8,470 bases of DNA from Deltaproteobacteria bacterium (GTDB taxonomy: Bacteria; Desulfobacterota; Desulfobacteria; Desulfobacterales; JAFDFH01), in contig JAFDFH010000083.1 in NCBI GenBank assembly GCA_019309945.1, positions 1 through 8,470 of the forward strand, read 5' to 3'. How positions within the stretch are numbered: position 1 is the stretch's first letter; each line of letters starts with the position of its first letter. The position numbers and the translations under genes are program-made. Shown piece by piece: positions 1 through 5,813 of the stretch. The notes beneath the pieces are model-generated. The model did no database searches. It saw only the letters and a list, made by a program, of their open reading frames with translations, and was not told the origin of the DNA.

Positions 1-194
1 ATATTTTGAATCTGAAAGCGCTCCCAGAAGTTGTGATATCGTAACCACTAATTCCTCGCCTGAATATTTAATCTTACGATCGCAATTCATAAATTTTCTG
101 GGACTTCATTTTTTAAAAAATACGATACGAAGTCGACCACTGCGAGAATTACACCCAGGTGCATATAAAACTGTGACCCCCCAATTAACTATTC
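1..194. other. Gene-free stretch at left edge
   Basis: No credible reading frame, RNA gene or terminator is visible here on either strand. The stretch is AT-rich, and a short T6A6 palindrome near 110-121 is its only notable structure. Together with the inverted-repeat segment and 410-474 it makes up the DNA downstream of iorB. Confidence 0.5.
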
Positions 195-409
195 ACTTGA
201 CTTGACAGGTGCAAACGTATGATATCTGTACCTCAGTTATCTTTCTGCAGGTGGTTGTGTTGGCAAGATCCCAAGGTAATGCGATGTTTTTATGTGTTAT
301 GTTGATTATCTAAAAATTTGGCTTTTCAAACTTTGTGCTTTCTTGATTTCAACGATCCTATGCAAATTCCTGAAGTACAGATATATGATTGGTGGGTGTC
401 AAGTCAAGT
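195..409. repeat. Segment bounded by ~40-bp imperfect inverted repeats
   Basis: The left arm (195-236) and the reverse complement of the right arm (370-409) share ACTTGACTTGACA at the outer end, exact over 13 bp. At the inner end they share ATATCTGTACNTCAG, 14 of 15 positions. A diverged middle of 12-14 bp separates the two matches. The 133 bp between the arms has no reading frame. This organisation fits a degenerate MITE or the two ends of an insertion sequence that lost its transposase. I see no clear target-site duplication and cannot assign a family. Confidence 0.55.
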
Positions 410-474
410 AGATCTCGGTTTTTGACTATTGTCAAATCATCTCCGTCCACAGACAGTTTATGCTTTGGTATTAT

Positions 475-1068
475 TCAGGACAAATGGGAAGTTTGCGTTC
501 TTTCCTGATCAAACAGGCTCATGTTCTTTTCTAGCATGCTCCCCGTCATCAGATCAACCATTGCCTGTTGATAGTGATTCGTTTTTATCCCTGGAATAAG
601 TTCGTACTTATCAATGTATCCAAGCACGACGATATTTTGCATGCGGACATCTTTTAGGTCTGCTTGGAACACCTTTATTTCTCTGATGTTTCTTTCAAGG
701 CATTGCTGGTGGATAATTTCTTCACTTACTTCTTCGGCAATATCGAGCCGTGTTTCTAGTGGCTGCCATACCGTATTATAATAAATCAAAATACCACCGT
801 CTTTGAGGTAGCCGTTCATTCCGCGGAGTGCTTCGTGACGCTCGAGGCCGATAACCACATCGGCCTCACCTTCCGATATCAATGGAGAATATATTTTATC
901 TCCATATCTCAAACTTGAAACCACAATGCCACCTCTTTGTGCAAGCCCATGTGTGTCAACTCCCTTTACAGTATGACCCGCGTGGTCTGCAGCTCTAAGA
1001 AGGATTTCACTGAGAAGGCCTATTCCCTGTCCTCCGACCCCGGTCATATAAACGTTAAAAGCACCCAT
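475..1068 (-). CDS. iorB: Indolepyruvate:ferredoxin oxidoreductase, beta subunit
   Basis: This is the small subunit of the enzyme that oxidatively decarboxylates aryl pyruvates such as indolepyruvate to aryl-acetyl-CoA while reducing ferredoxin. It belongs to the 2-oxoacid:acceptor oxidoreductase gamma/beta family. The N-terminus carries the glycine-rich GVGGQG motif (residues 10-15) typical of the family, and DTHGLAQRGG follows at 38-47. The length of 197 residues is normal for IorB. I chose the ATG at 1066-1068 because GAGGG lies 5 nt before it. A GTG four codons upstream (1080) would extend the frame but uses up this ribosome binding site. The gene follows iorA by 61 nt and probably shares its transcript. 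No convincing intrinsic terminator follows it. The protein is cytoplasmic and acts as a complex with IorA. Confidence 0.9.
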   Translation of the reverse strand: MGAFNVYMTGVGGQGIGLLSEILLRAADHAGHTVKGVDTHGLAQRGGIVVSSLRYGDKIYSPLISEGEADVVIGLERHEALRGMNGYLKDGGILIYYNTVWQPLETRLDIAEEVSEEIIHQQCLERNIREIKVFQADLKDVRMQNIVVLGYIDKYELIPGIKTNHYQQAMVDLMTGSMLEKNMSLFDQERTQTSHLS

Positions 1069-1129
1069 TTTATCCCTCACGTACTTTCAAACATAGTTCC
1101 ATGAGCTTGAAAGAGATGTCGGCAGTTGG

Positions 1130-3007
1130 TTAGACAATTTCCGGTGGTGTAATTGCTGTCGCTGGACACGTTTGCAAACAGGAGCCGTCCCCAATACAAA
1201 GGTCCGTGTTGATCTCAATGTTCCCGTCGTCATTACGTGTAAAAGTGGGACAGGCAAATTTTTCAATACATTCGTATATCCGTTTGCATTTCATCTGATC
1301 AATTTCAACTCGTCTGGCTTGAAATCCGGGCTTGCTTCGTTGTTCCCTTGTGAATTTCAACATGCACGGGTGCCTTGCAATTACAACGCTGAATCCTTTG
1401 TCTTCAATCGCTTGCTTTACGAGTTCGGTAAGTTTATTTTGCTGATAGGTGTCAATCTCATAAATATGTTTTACACCTAATCCTTCAAATACCTTGCGCA
1501 CCGGGATTTTGTCGGTTAACTCGTTAAAATTCCGTCCCGATGCGGCATGGTCCTGGTGACCGGTCATTGCGGTCGTGCCGTTTTCCATCAGTATCAGGGT
1601 TATATTATGCTTGTTGAAGATTGCGTTTATTATTCCCGGAAGACCTGCATGGAAAAAAGTGGAGTCACCTAGAAAAGCAACAACTTTTCGGGAATCATTA
1701 AAAAGCGATAATCCCGAAGCAATCCCCGTTGATGCTCCCATGCACATTAGCAATTCGCCCATTTTGTAAGGAGGGAGAAAACCGAGCGTATGACAGCCGA
1801 TGTCCGCCACCGTAATGTCAGTGTTTTCAAGGGCTTTTTTTATTGCGTGAAACGCACTCCGGTGGCCACAGCCGGGACACATCTGAGGGGGGCGTTGGGG
1901 GACATACGGAAAATTCTTTTTATTCGGTCTTTTTTCAGGGAGTAGATCGGGCCAGGTTTTTCTGAGCATATGATAAACTTTGTCCGGTGTATATTCACCG
2001 ATCCAGTCGGCGATATCCATCTTGCCGATTATTTTTGTATGAATCTGTTCATCATAAGCAAGTGCTTTGATCTCTTTTTCGATAACATTGTCAAGCTCCT
2101 CTATCAGTTTTACTTCCTTATGATTTTGGAGAAATTCTTTAATCATTTTTTGGGGAAGCGGATATACACAGCCGAGCTTCAAAATGTCCGGTTTTTCTTC
2201 AGCATTTATAAGCGCCTCCATCAGAGACAAAAACGGCAGTCCCATTGTAATAATACCACGAGCCTTATTACCATTGTTGAAAAGGCGATTCAGCACAGAT
2301 CTGTTCATTTCGATGGCTACTTCTTCAAGCTTTTTGAGTGCCTTTGCTTTCATCGGAAACACTTCGGCGGCAATCGGAACGTATGGCCCGTTTTCCGGAT
2401 CAAAGCGGGGTGTTTGATCAAATTCAAGAGGTTGCCAGGCATCAAATATGACCTTTTCTTTGGCATGACACACATGGGTGGTCAGCCGGAGGATAACCGG
2501 CATCTTCATTTTTGTTGCTAGTTTTGCTGCTTCCTTGTAGAATGTATAAATTTCGTTCGGTGTTGAGGGTTCAAAAAGAGGTGTGTAGCTTAGATAGGCA
2601 TAATGAAGGTTATCCTGTTCATTTTGTGAGGAATTTGCGCCCGGGTCATCACCCAGGACAATAACCATCCCACCGATGATATTCATATGATTGAGCTGGA
2701 CAAAGGTATCAGCGGCAACATTCAGACCTACGCTCTTAAAAAAAACAGTGGCGAGATGTCCGTTGACGGCGGCACCGTATGCGACTTCCGTTGCTACTTT
2801 TTCATTTGTTGAAAATTCAAAGTAAAACGGCCTTTCGTCTTTTGGGATGCTTTTAATCGCCTCGGCGATTTCCGGTGTCGGCGAACCCGGATATGAAGTC
2901 ACCACACGCGTCCCGGCTTCGATCATTCCCCTTACCAATGCTGTATTGCCCATAACAATTTCGGAAAAGGACATTTTTCTCAATAACATTTCACCTATCT
3001 GTTTCAT
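1130..3007 (-). CDS. iorA: Indolepyruvate:ferredoxin oxidoreductase, alpha subunit
   Basis: This is the large catalytic subunit, carrying thiamine diphosphate and iron-sulfur sites. Visible features, in order, are an N-terminal pyrimidine-binding region with GNTALVRGMIEAG and SYPGSPTPEI (residues about 20-46), CPGCGHR at 377-383, the TPP/Mg region GDSTFFHAG at 447-455 with ENGTTAMTGHQDH after it, and a C-terminal ferredoxin-like domain (about 570-620). The ferredoxin motifs are unusual: CxxIxxC...CP (574, 577, 580, 586) and CxxDxxCxxxCP (604, 607, 610, 614), each lacking the usual second cysteine. The start at 3007 (625 residues) is preferred because AAAGGG lies 9 nt before it and it begins 19 nt after the upstream zinc-ribbon gene stops. 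A longer in-frame start at 3085 would overlap that gene, and the extra residues resemble nothing in the family. Co-transcribed with iorB. Confidence 0.93.
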   Translation of the reverse strand: MKQIGEMLLRKMSFSEIVMGNTALVRGMIEAGTRVVTSYPGSPTPEIAEAIKSIPKDERPFYFEFSTNEKVATEVAYGAAVNGHLATVFFKSVGLNVAADTFVQLNHMNIIGGMVIVLGDDPGANSSQNEQDNLHYAYLSYTPLFEPSTPNEIYTFYKEAAKLATKMKMPVILRLTTHVCHAKEKVIFDAWQPLEFDQTPRFDPENGPYVPIAAEVFPMKAKALKKLEEVAIEMNRSVLNRLFNNGNKARGIITMGLPFLSLMEALINAEEKPDILKLGCVYPLPQKMIKEFLQNHKEVKLIEELDNVIEKEIKALAYDEQIHTKIIGKMDIADWIGEYTPDKVYHMLRKTWPDLLPEKRPNKKNFPYVPQRPPQMCPGCGHRSAFHAIKKALENTDITVADIGCHTLGFLPPYKMGELLMCMGASTGIASGLSLFNDSRKVVAFLGDSTFFHAGLPGIINAIFNKHNITLILMENGTTAMTGHQDHAASGRNFNELTDKIPVRKVFEGLGVKHIYEIDTYQQNKLTELVKQAIEDKGFSVVIARHPCMLKFTREQRSKPGFQARRVEIDQMKCKRIYECIEKFACPTFTRNDDGNIEINTDLCIGDGSCLQTCPATAITPPEIV

Positions 3008-3014
3008 TGAAATA

Positions 3015-3022
3015 TTCCCTTT
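3015..3022 (-). promoter_or_regulatory. Ribosome binding site deciding the iorA start
   Basis: On the minus strand AAAGGG sits 9 nt before the ATG at 3007, inside the 19-nt gap after the zinc-ribbon stop codon. It supports the shorter 625-residue IorA over the longer frame opening at 3085. Confidence 0.6.
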
Positions 3023-3026
3023 GATA

Positions 3027-3233
3027 TTAAATCGTTCCGGCTCTGCCGTCATCGCAGGGCTCATTAATGTTATCCAGCCTTGCATGTTCCGCAGTTTCGG
3101 CCATCCGGCAGGGAACGAGTGATTCAGCTTTTTTCATCCGTTCACCACAGCACACTGGGATGGTGTTCGGGGTCTCGTTTAATTCTACTTTTTGGGCACA
3201 TGTTTTGCAATTATAAATATATTTTTTATTCAT
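3027..3233 (-). CDS. Small zinc-ribbon-like protein, first gene of the ior operon
   Basis: This 68-residue protein has CKTC (Cys9, Cys12) and a VCCGERM segment (Cys28, Cys29), a spacing typical of small zinc-ribbon or rubredoxin-like folds. Further cysteines lie at 42 and 60 in a tail ending with EPCDDGR. There is no membrane segment or signal peptide. The start is well supported: AGGAGG (3239-3244) lies 5 nt before the ATG. It ends 19 nt before iorA, so the two are almost certainly co-transcribed. From memory, similar short CxxC...CCG proteins occur in Desulfobacterota, but I do not know an experimentally assigned role. A link to IorAB, such as metal or cluster handling or an electron-transfer accessory role, is inference from position alone. 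Confidence 0.75.
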   Translation of the reverse strand: MNKKYIYNCKTCAQKVELNETPNTIPVCCGERMKKAESLVPCRMAETAEHARLDNINEPCDDGRAGTI

Positions 3234-3238
3234 TGGAT

Positions 3239-3244
3239 CCTCCT
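3239..3244 (-). promoter_or_regulatory. Strong ribosome binding site of the zinc-ribbon gene
   Basis: A perfect AGGAGG on the minus strand, 5 nt upstream of the ATG at 3233. It is the best Shine-Dalgarno match on this strand in the window and supports this small gene being real. Confidence 0.8.
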
Positions 3245-3318
3245 AAAACATTTTGTTTTCAAATGATTATTCTGATTTTTATATGATTCATATTTTCAAG
3301 GCATTGCTTTTTTTTACA

Positions 3319-3332
3319 CATGATACATCATG
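3319..3332. promoter_or_regulatory. Palindrome at the predicted ior transcription start (candidate operator)
   Basis: CATGATACATCATG has perfect 6-bp arms around a 2-bp centre. It begins 2 bp after the predicted -10 box of the minus-strand promoter and covers the expected +1. A repressor site is a reasonable inference from this placement. The regulator is unknown, and a 14-bp palindrome in AT-rich DNA could also be chance. Confidence 0.45.
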
Positions 3333-3333
3333 C

Positions 3334-3362
3334 AACATAAGGGGGGGATTTGGGCATGTCAA
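3334..3362 (-). promoter_or_regulatory. Sigma-70-type promoter of the zinc ribbon-iorA-iorB operon
   Basis: On the minus strand TTGACA (3357-3362, perfect consensus) is separated by exactly 17 bp from TATGTT (3334-3339, 4 of 6 matches). The spacer contains a run of seven C. Transcription would start near 3327, leaving a leader of about 90 nt before the zinc-ribbon gene. Assignment is by motif and position only. Confidence 0.6.
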
Positions 3363-3403
3363 GGAGGCAGGAATCTAAGAAGAGGGACTTTTTTTCATAA
3401 AAC

Positions 3404-3421
3404 TGTGACATAAATTCCACA
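3404..3421. promoter_or_regulatory. Possible upstream activator site for the sigma-54 promoter
   Basis: TGTG and CACA arms flank a 10-bp AT-rich centre, about 65-80 bp upstream of the -24 element. Sigma-54 promoters need a distant enhancer-binding site, and this is the only dyad I see at a suitable distance. The arms are short and the spacing does not match CRP, so this is weak. Confidence 0.2.
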
Positions 3422-3483
3422 ATTTTGCATTACATTTTCATAACCGTTTTGCTAACCTATTGATATTGAATTACTAATAAATT

Positions 3484-3499
3484 TGGCATTTAAATTGCA
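3484..3499 (+). promoter_or_regulatory. Sigma-54 (RpoN) -24/-12 promoter
   Basis: TGGCATTTAAATTGCA matches the RpoN consensus TGGCACG-N4-TTGCW, with the invariant GG and GC at the exact required spacing. It points toward the small membrane-protein gene at 3613, giving a start near 3510 and a leader of about 100 nt. Transcription would depend on an enhancer-binding ATPase; none is encoded in this window. Confidence 0.65.
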
Positions 3500-3612
3500 T
3501 ACTTAAAGTATAAATATTTGGATGGGTTATCAGCATTGCCGCTATTATGCCCAGAAGAAGTAAAAGCACTTATCACGGAATCAATTTTGTAAATATAATC
3601 GTGAGGTGAGGT

Positions 3613-3789
3613 ATGTTTTTGAATGGATTTTTGATTGGTCTTTTTGTAGGGGCAAATATAGGGCTTTTCACTGCAGCTATGCTTTTGTCCGCGAAACTCA
3701 GAGACAATGGTATGTCTGGAATTGTCCAAGAGTATAGACGTAAGCGAGCAGAAACCACAGGTAAAGATTTTATCCCTGGATCATATTAG
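3613..3789 (+). CDS. Small single-pass membrane protein, DUF3789-like
   Basis: This 58-residue frame starts with ATG behind GAGGTGA (3603-3609). The N-terminal half is one hydrophobic segment (about residues 2-26) with regularly spaced glycines (FLIGLFVGANIGLFTAAMLL). A charged tail follows, containing EYRRKRAE, so the protein is predicted to be a membrane-anchored peptide with a cytoplasmic C-terminus. The pattern 'IGLFVGANIG..TAAML' recalls the tiny DUF3789-type membrane proteins, a family without known function. Support for a real gene comes from a correctly spaced sigma-54 promoter upstream, a good ribosome binding site, and a clean hydrophobic/charged division of the product. It is short enough that automatic callers could miss it. 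Confidence 0.65.
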   Translation: MFLNGFLIGLFVGANIGLFTAAMLLSAKLRDNGMSGIVQEYRRKRAETTGKDFIPGSY

Positions 3790-3958
3790 CCTAAACATAA
3801 TTCCACATATCTTTGTAACTTTTTAGAAAAACGTTTTAGAGACTTTTCAGGCACCCCTATTGTTTTATAAGACTCCTTTCTTCCAATAACGTGAAGTTAT
3901 TTTTCTCAGATACCCCGGTGTTTAGCGGCGGTGGGTAATACCATTCTGCAAAGTCATT
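3790..3958. other. Gene-free stretch after the small membrane-protein gene
   Basis: No reading frame of interest is present on either strand. The only structure I see is the AT-rich hairpin at 3885-3904. The region leads directly into the repeat element copy at 3959. Confidence 0.4.
3885..3904 (+). terminator. Weak candidate intrinsic terminator
   Basis: AATAAC and GTTATT arms with a 5-nt GTGAA loop are followed by a short T run. It lies about 95 nt downstream of the small membrane-protein stop. The stem is nearly all A-T, so its strength is doubtful. Confidence 0.3.
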
Positions 3959-4100
3959 GAGACCTACCCAAAACGCCCCTTTTTGCCCAATTTCTATGCC
4001 AGGCTTAAATTTTAATCCTCAAAATCCTCAATGTATTCCTGTGGTTAAAATTATCGCCTTCCTTGAACTTGAACAAAAATGAGCATTTCCCAAAGGTCTC
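3959..4100 (-). repeat. Small repeat element, copy 1 (inverted, GAGACCT-type ends)
   Basis: This element of about 142 bp has 7-bp perfect inverted ends (GAGACCT...AGGTCTC). Its core reads in reverse the same as the cores at 5089-5264 and 7623-7768. Conserved blocks include AGGCTNAAATTTTAATCCTC, then TGTATTC, GGTTAAAAT and CGCCTTCCTTGAACTTG. Its outer ends differ from the TAGTGCC-type ends of the other copies. Positions 4059-4088 are identical over 30 nt to 5705-5734. No transposase is present, so it is a non-autonomous element, probably MITE-like. Confidence 0.65.
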
Positions 4101-4106
4101 CCATTC

Positions 4107-4140
4107 ACCGGGGGTTCGCACTGATTAGCCCCTTACCGGT
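4107..4140 (-). terminator. GC-rich hairpin directly after mutM
   Basis: Arms ACCG-GGGG (4107-4114) and CCCC-TTAC-CGGT (4129-4140) form an imperfect hairpin with a 4-nt bulge. It begins 1-2 nt past the mutM stop codon. No U-run follows on the minus strand, so it is not a classical intrinsic terminator; it may slow or stabilise the transcript end. Confidence 0.3.
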
Positions 4141-4141
4141 T

Positions 4142-4975
4142 TCAAGGCGCGGGTTGGCAGCGGGGGCACACATGGCTGCTGCGCTGTCCCACGACCAGGC
4201 GTTGAATGGGCGTCCGGCATCGTGGGCAGGGCTGGTGAATGCGGCGAAAGACGTTTAGTTGATCTCGATTGCGGCCGGTTCGCCTGCTGACAGAGTAGAA
4301 GGTCGTTTGCCCGCGCCCCAAGGTGGTGCCCCCATGGGTCAGCGCCGATCTTAACACTTTCCGGATAGCCCGGTAGAGGCGTTGAATCTCCTCAGTAGTG
4401 AGACGGGCCGCCGTTTGAGTAGGGTGCAGATGTGCCTGCCAGAGGGCCTCGTCCACATAAATGTTACCTAAGCCAGCAATGAAGGTTTGATCCAACAGCA
4501 ACGGCTTGAGCATACGTTGGCGGGAAGCCAAGCGTTGGGCCAACATGCGGCCGGTGAAGCGCTTATCAAGCGGTTCCGGCCCTAAACCTCCGATCAGTTC
4601 ATCGGTATCTGCCACCAGATAGAAACGCCCAAACTTGCGAGGGTCGTGGAAGCGCAGCTGACGGCGATCGGTTAGATCCAACAGCAGGTGTTCGTGGGGC
4701 CCCCGGGGTAAATTGGCGTCCGCCAAATGCAGATGGCCGGTCATGCGCAAATGTACTAAAAGATGCATGTCGGGTATGAGGTCAAAGACAATGAACTTGG
4801 CTCGTCGCCAAATAGTCCCGATGGTTTTGCCTTGAATTAGGCGGCGAAAAACCTTCGGTGACCTTCCATCGATGATGCGGGGCCAGAAAATTCTGGCCTT
4901 TTGAATGGTGGCGCCTTCGAGATTGGACCGGTACAGATCATCGACTACGGTTTGAACTTCGGGCAGCTCTGGCAT
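4142..4975 (-). CDS. mutM: Formamidopyrimidine-DNA glycosylase (MutM/Fpg)
   Basis: A bifunctional base-excision repair enzyme that removes 8-oxoguanine and formamidopyrimidines and nicks at the resulting abasic site. All landmarks are intact: catalytic Pro2 and Glu3 in MPELPEVQTV, a conserved Lys at 60 (Fpg Lys57), HLRMTGHL at 75-82, FHDPRKFGR at 109-117, GLGNIYVDEALW at 168-179, and a C-terminal zinc finger with Cys250, 253, 270, 273 and the DNA-contacting Arg265. At 277 residues it is a normal length. The start is fixed because Pro must follow Met; no clear Shine-Dalgarno precedes it. Base composition is unlike its neighbours: hand counts of two 60-nt lines gave 58% and 63% GC, against 37% for a line of iorA. 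It stands alone between inverted repeat-element copies, suggesting acquisition from elsewhere. Confidence 0.95.
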   Translation of the reverse strand: MPELPEVQTVVDDLYRSNLEGATIQKARIFWPRIIDGRSPKVFRRLIQGKTIGTIWRRAKFIVFDLIPDMHLLVHLRMTGHLHLADANLPRGPHEHLLLDLTDRRQLRFHDPRKFGRFYLVADTDELIGGLGPEPLDKRFTGRMLAQRLASRQRMLKPLLLDQTFIAGLGNIYVDEALWQAHLHPTQTAARLTTEEIQRLYRAIRKVLRSALTHGGTTLGRGQTTFYSVSRRTGRNRDQLNVFRRIHQPCPRCRTPIQRLVVGQRSSHVCPRCQPAP

Positions 4976-5010
4976 AGCAAAATGGATATAGCAACAAACG
5001 CAACGATGCG

Positions 5011-5038
5011 ATTACAGATTTTACTTCATCTTTGTTAA
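5011..5038 (-). promoter_or_regulatory. Candidate promoter of mutM
   Basis: On the minus strand TTAACA (5033-5038) and TGTAAT (5011-5016) are each 5 of 6 to consensus, with a 16-bp spacer. Transcription would start about 30 nt before the mutM ATG. It lies between mutM and repeat copy 2, so the segment between the repeats would carry its own promoter. Confidence 0.45.
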
Positions 5039-5088
5039 GAATTCACTGTTCGGGAACGGGGAATTCAGGAAATATTTAATTATCTAAA

Positions 5089-5264
5089 TAGTGCCCGAAC
5101 GAAAACTAGATCGTTTTTCCAAGTTCAAGGAAGGCGAAAATTTTAACCGCCCCATTACGATCTTCCGGATCTACGGGGCAGGCACGAATACATTAGCGTA
5201 TTTCGAGGATTAAGCTTTGAGCCTGGTGTGGAGTGCTGGGCGAAAACGTGCCTGTTGAAATTGG
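5089..5264 (+). repeat. Small repeat element, copy 2 (TAGTGCC-type left end)
   Basis: It begins with TAGTGCCCGAACGAAAACT, identical to the left end of the copy at 7623, and follows the same core for most of its length, up to GAGCCTGG and GAAATTGG. It differs by an insertion of about 35 bp at 5151-5185 (itself palindromic) and one of about 29 bp near 5228-5255. Its right terminal repeat is missing or decayed. It lies in inverted orientation to copy 1, on the other side of mutM. Confidence 0.65.
5149..5179. repeat. Palindromic insertion inside repeat copy 2
   Basis: GCCCC...GGGGC arms enclose inner GATC...GATC arms around TTCCG. This hairpin-forming piece is absent from the other copies at the same place in the core, so it looks like a small palindromic element inserted into an older one, or an expanded hairpin tip. 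Confidence 0.45.
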
Positions 5265-5396
5265 CTCATAATAAAAACTATATTTATTTAAACCAAAAGT
5301 CAATATAACAAATTTAATGCTTATGCACTTTGCTCCTAATAGCCTTCTCCCAATCAAAGGAAAAATATTATAATCTTTGAGAGGCCAAAGTTCTCT
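5265..5396. other. AT-rich gene-free stretch
   Basis: No gene is seen. The frame running through 5193-5516 on the minus strand is built from repeat sequence and resembles no protein. The DNA is strongly AT-rich with no other clear structure. Confidence 0.45.
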
Positions 5397-5501
5397 CGTC
5401 ATGCCGGACCCCGGATCGAGTCCAGGGCAGGCTTTGATCCGGCATCCAGATTGCCAAAAGCTTTGAAAAGTCACTGGATTCCGGCTTTCGCCGGAATGAC
5501 G
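5397..5501. repeat. REP-like element with two hairpins and inverted ends
   Basis: The outer ends CGTCATGCCGG and CCGGAATGACG are near-inverted. The first hairpin has perfect 8-bp arms (ATGCCGGA 5401-5408, TCCGGCAT 5438-5445). The second is ATTCCGGC-TTTC-GCCGGAAT (5478-5497), a perfect 8-bp stem with a 4-nt loop that reads GAAA on the minus strand. The GTCATTCCGGCGAAAGCCGGAA-type motif is, from general knowledge, a dispersed repeat in many proteobacterial genomes. It may act as a transcript-end stabiliser or be a passive mobile repeat. Confidence 0.7.
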
Positions 5502-5518
5502 TTTCCAGAATCTCATTA

Positions 5519-5627
5519 CAACCCGGATACTGCTAATGCTCCGAAATCAAAACATGAATTTAGGAATTAACTGCATAGGCATTAAATTTATATAAAAATG
5601 AGGATAATTTAAAATTATACCGGGTTG
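5519..5627. repeat. 109-bp AT-rich segment with 8-bp inverted ends
   Basis: CAACCCGG (5519-5526) and CCGGGTTG (5620-5627) are perfect inverted repeats in otherwise AT-rich DNA that has no reading frame. It may be another tiny non-autonomous element, but 8 bp is short. Confidence 0.3.
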
Positions 5628-5704
5628 CTGAATATTCTCCTTTACATAGATTCAATATTGATATAAAAATCATCTTTTTTTGATACAAGCAACATAATGG
5701 TGCT

Positions 5705-5747
5705 TTCCTTGAACTTGAACAAAAATGAGCATTTTTCAAAGATCTCT
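5705..5747 (-). repeat. Small repeat element, fragment (copy 4)
   Basis: The first 30 nt are identical to 4059-4088 in copy 1, and the match continues with changes to the end (AAAGATCTCT against AAAGGTCTCC). Only one end of the element is present; the core on the left is missing. It lies about 65 bp upstream of the small CxxC gene. Confidence 0.6.
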
Positions 5748-5813
5748 AATAATTGTAGAGGTTTTGCTGGTTATGAACCATTTGGGCAGATAGGTTGCCG
5801 GAGGTAGATGAGT

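Noticed and set aside
421..436. Hairpin TTTGAC-TATT-GTCAAA downstream of iorB as terminator
   Set aside because: Only 6 AT-rich base pairs, and no T-run follows on the minus strand.
1069..1080. GTG start for IorB four codons upstream
   Set aside because: The sequence GTGAGGG there serves better as the ribosome binding site of the ATG at 1068; no Shine-Dalgarno precedes the GTG.
3008..3085. Longer IorA start at 3085
   Set aside because: It overlaps the upstream zinc-ribbon gene by 59 nt, and the extra 26 residues do not look like the family; the ATG at 3007 has a ribosome binding site.
1172..3286. Several plus-strand frames of 64-183 codons opposite iorA and the zinc-ribbon gene
   Set aside because: They lie antisense to well-supported genes, have no recognisable domains and no ribosome binding sites of note.
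165..3409. ATAAAACTGTGAC, 13 nt, occurring at 165-177 and 3397-3409
   Set aside because: Flanks do not match and neither site is clearly placed for regulation; likely chance in AT-rich DNA.
3404..3421. CRP/FNR-type site TGTGA...CACA
   Set aside because: The spacing between arms is 2 bp too long for a CRP box; kept only as a weak possible activator dyad.
3490..3758. Two overlapping minus-strand frames opposite the small membrane-protein gene
   Set aside because: No domain, no start signals; the plus-strand frame has promoter, ribosome binding site and a sensible membrane-protein composition.
5193..5516. 107-codon minus-strand frame
   Set aside because: It runs through the REP-like repeat and the repeat-element core; its N-terminal peptide is simply translated repeat sequence.
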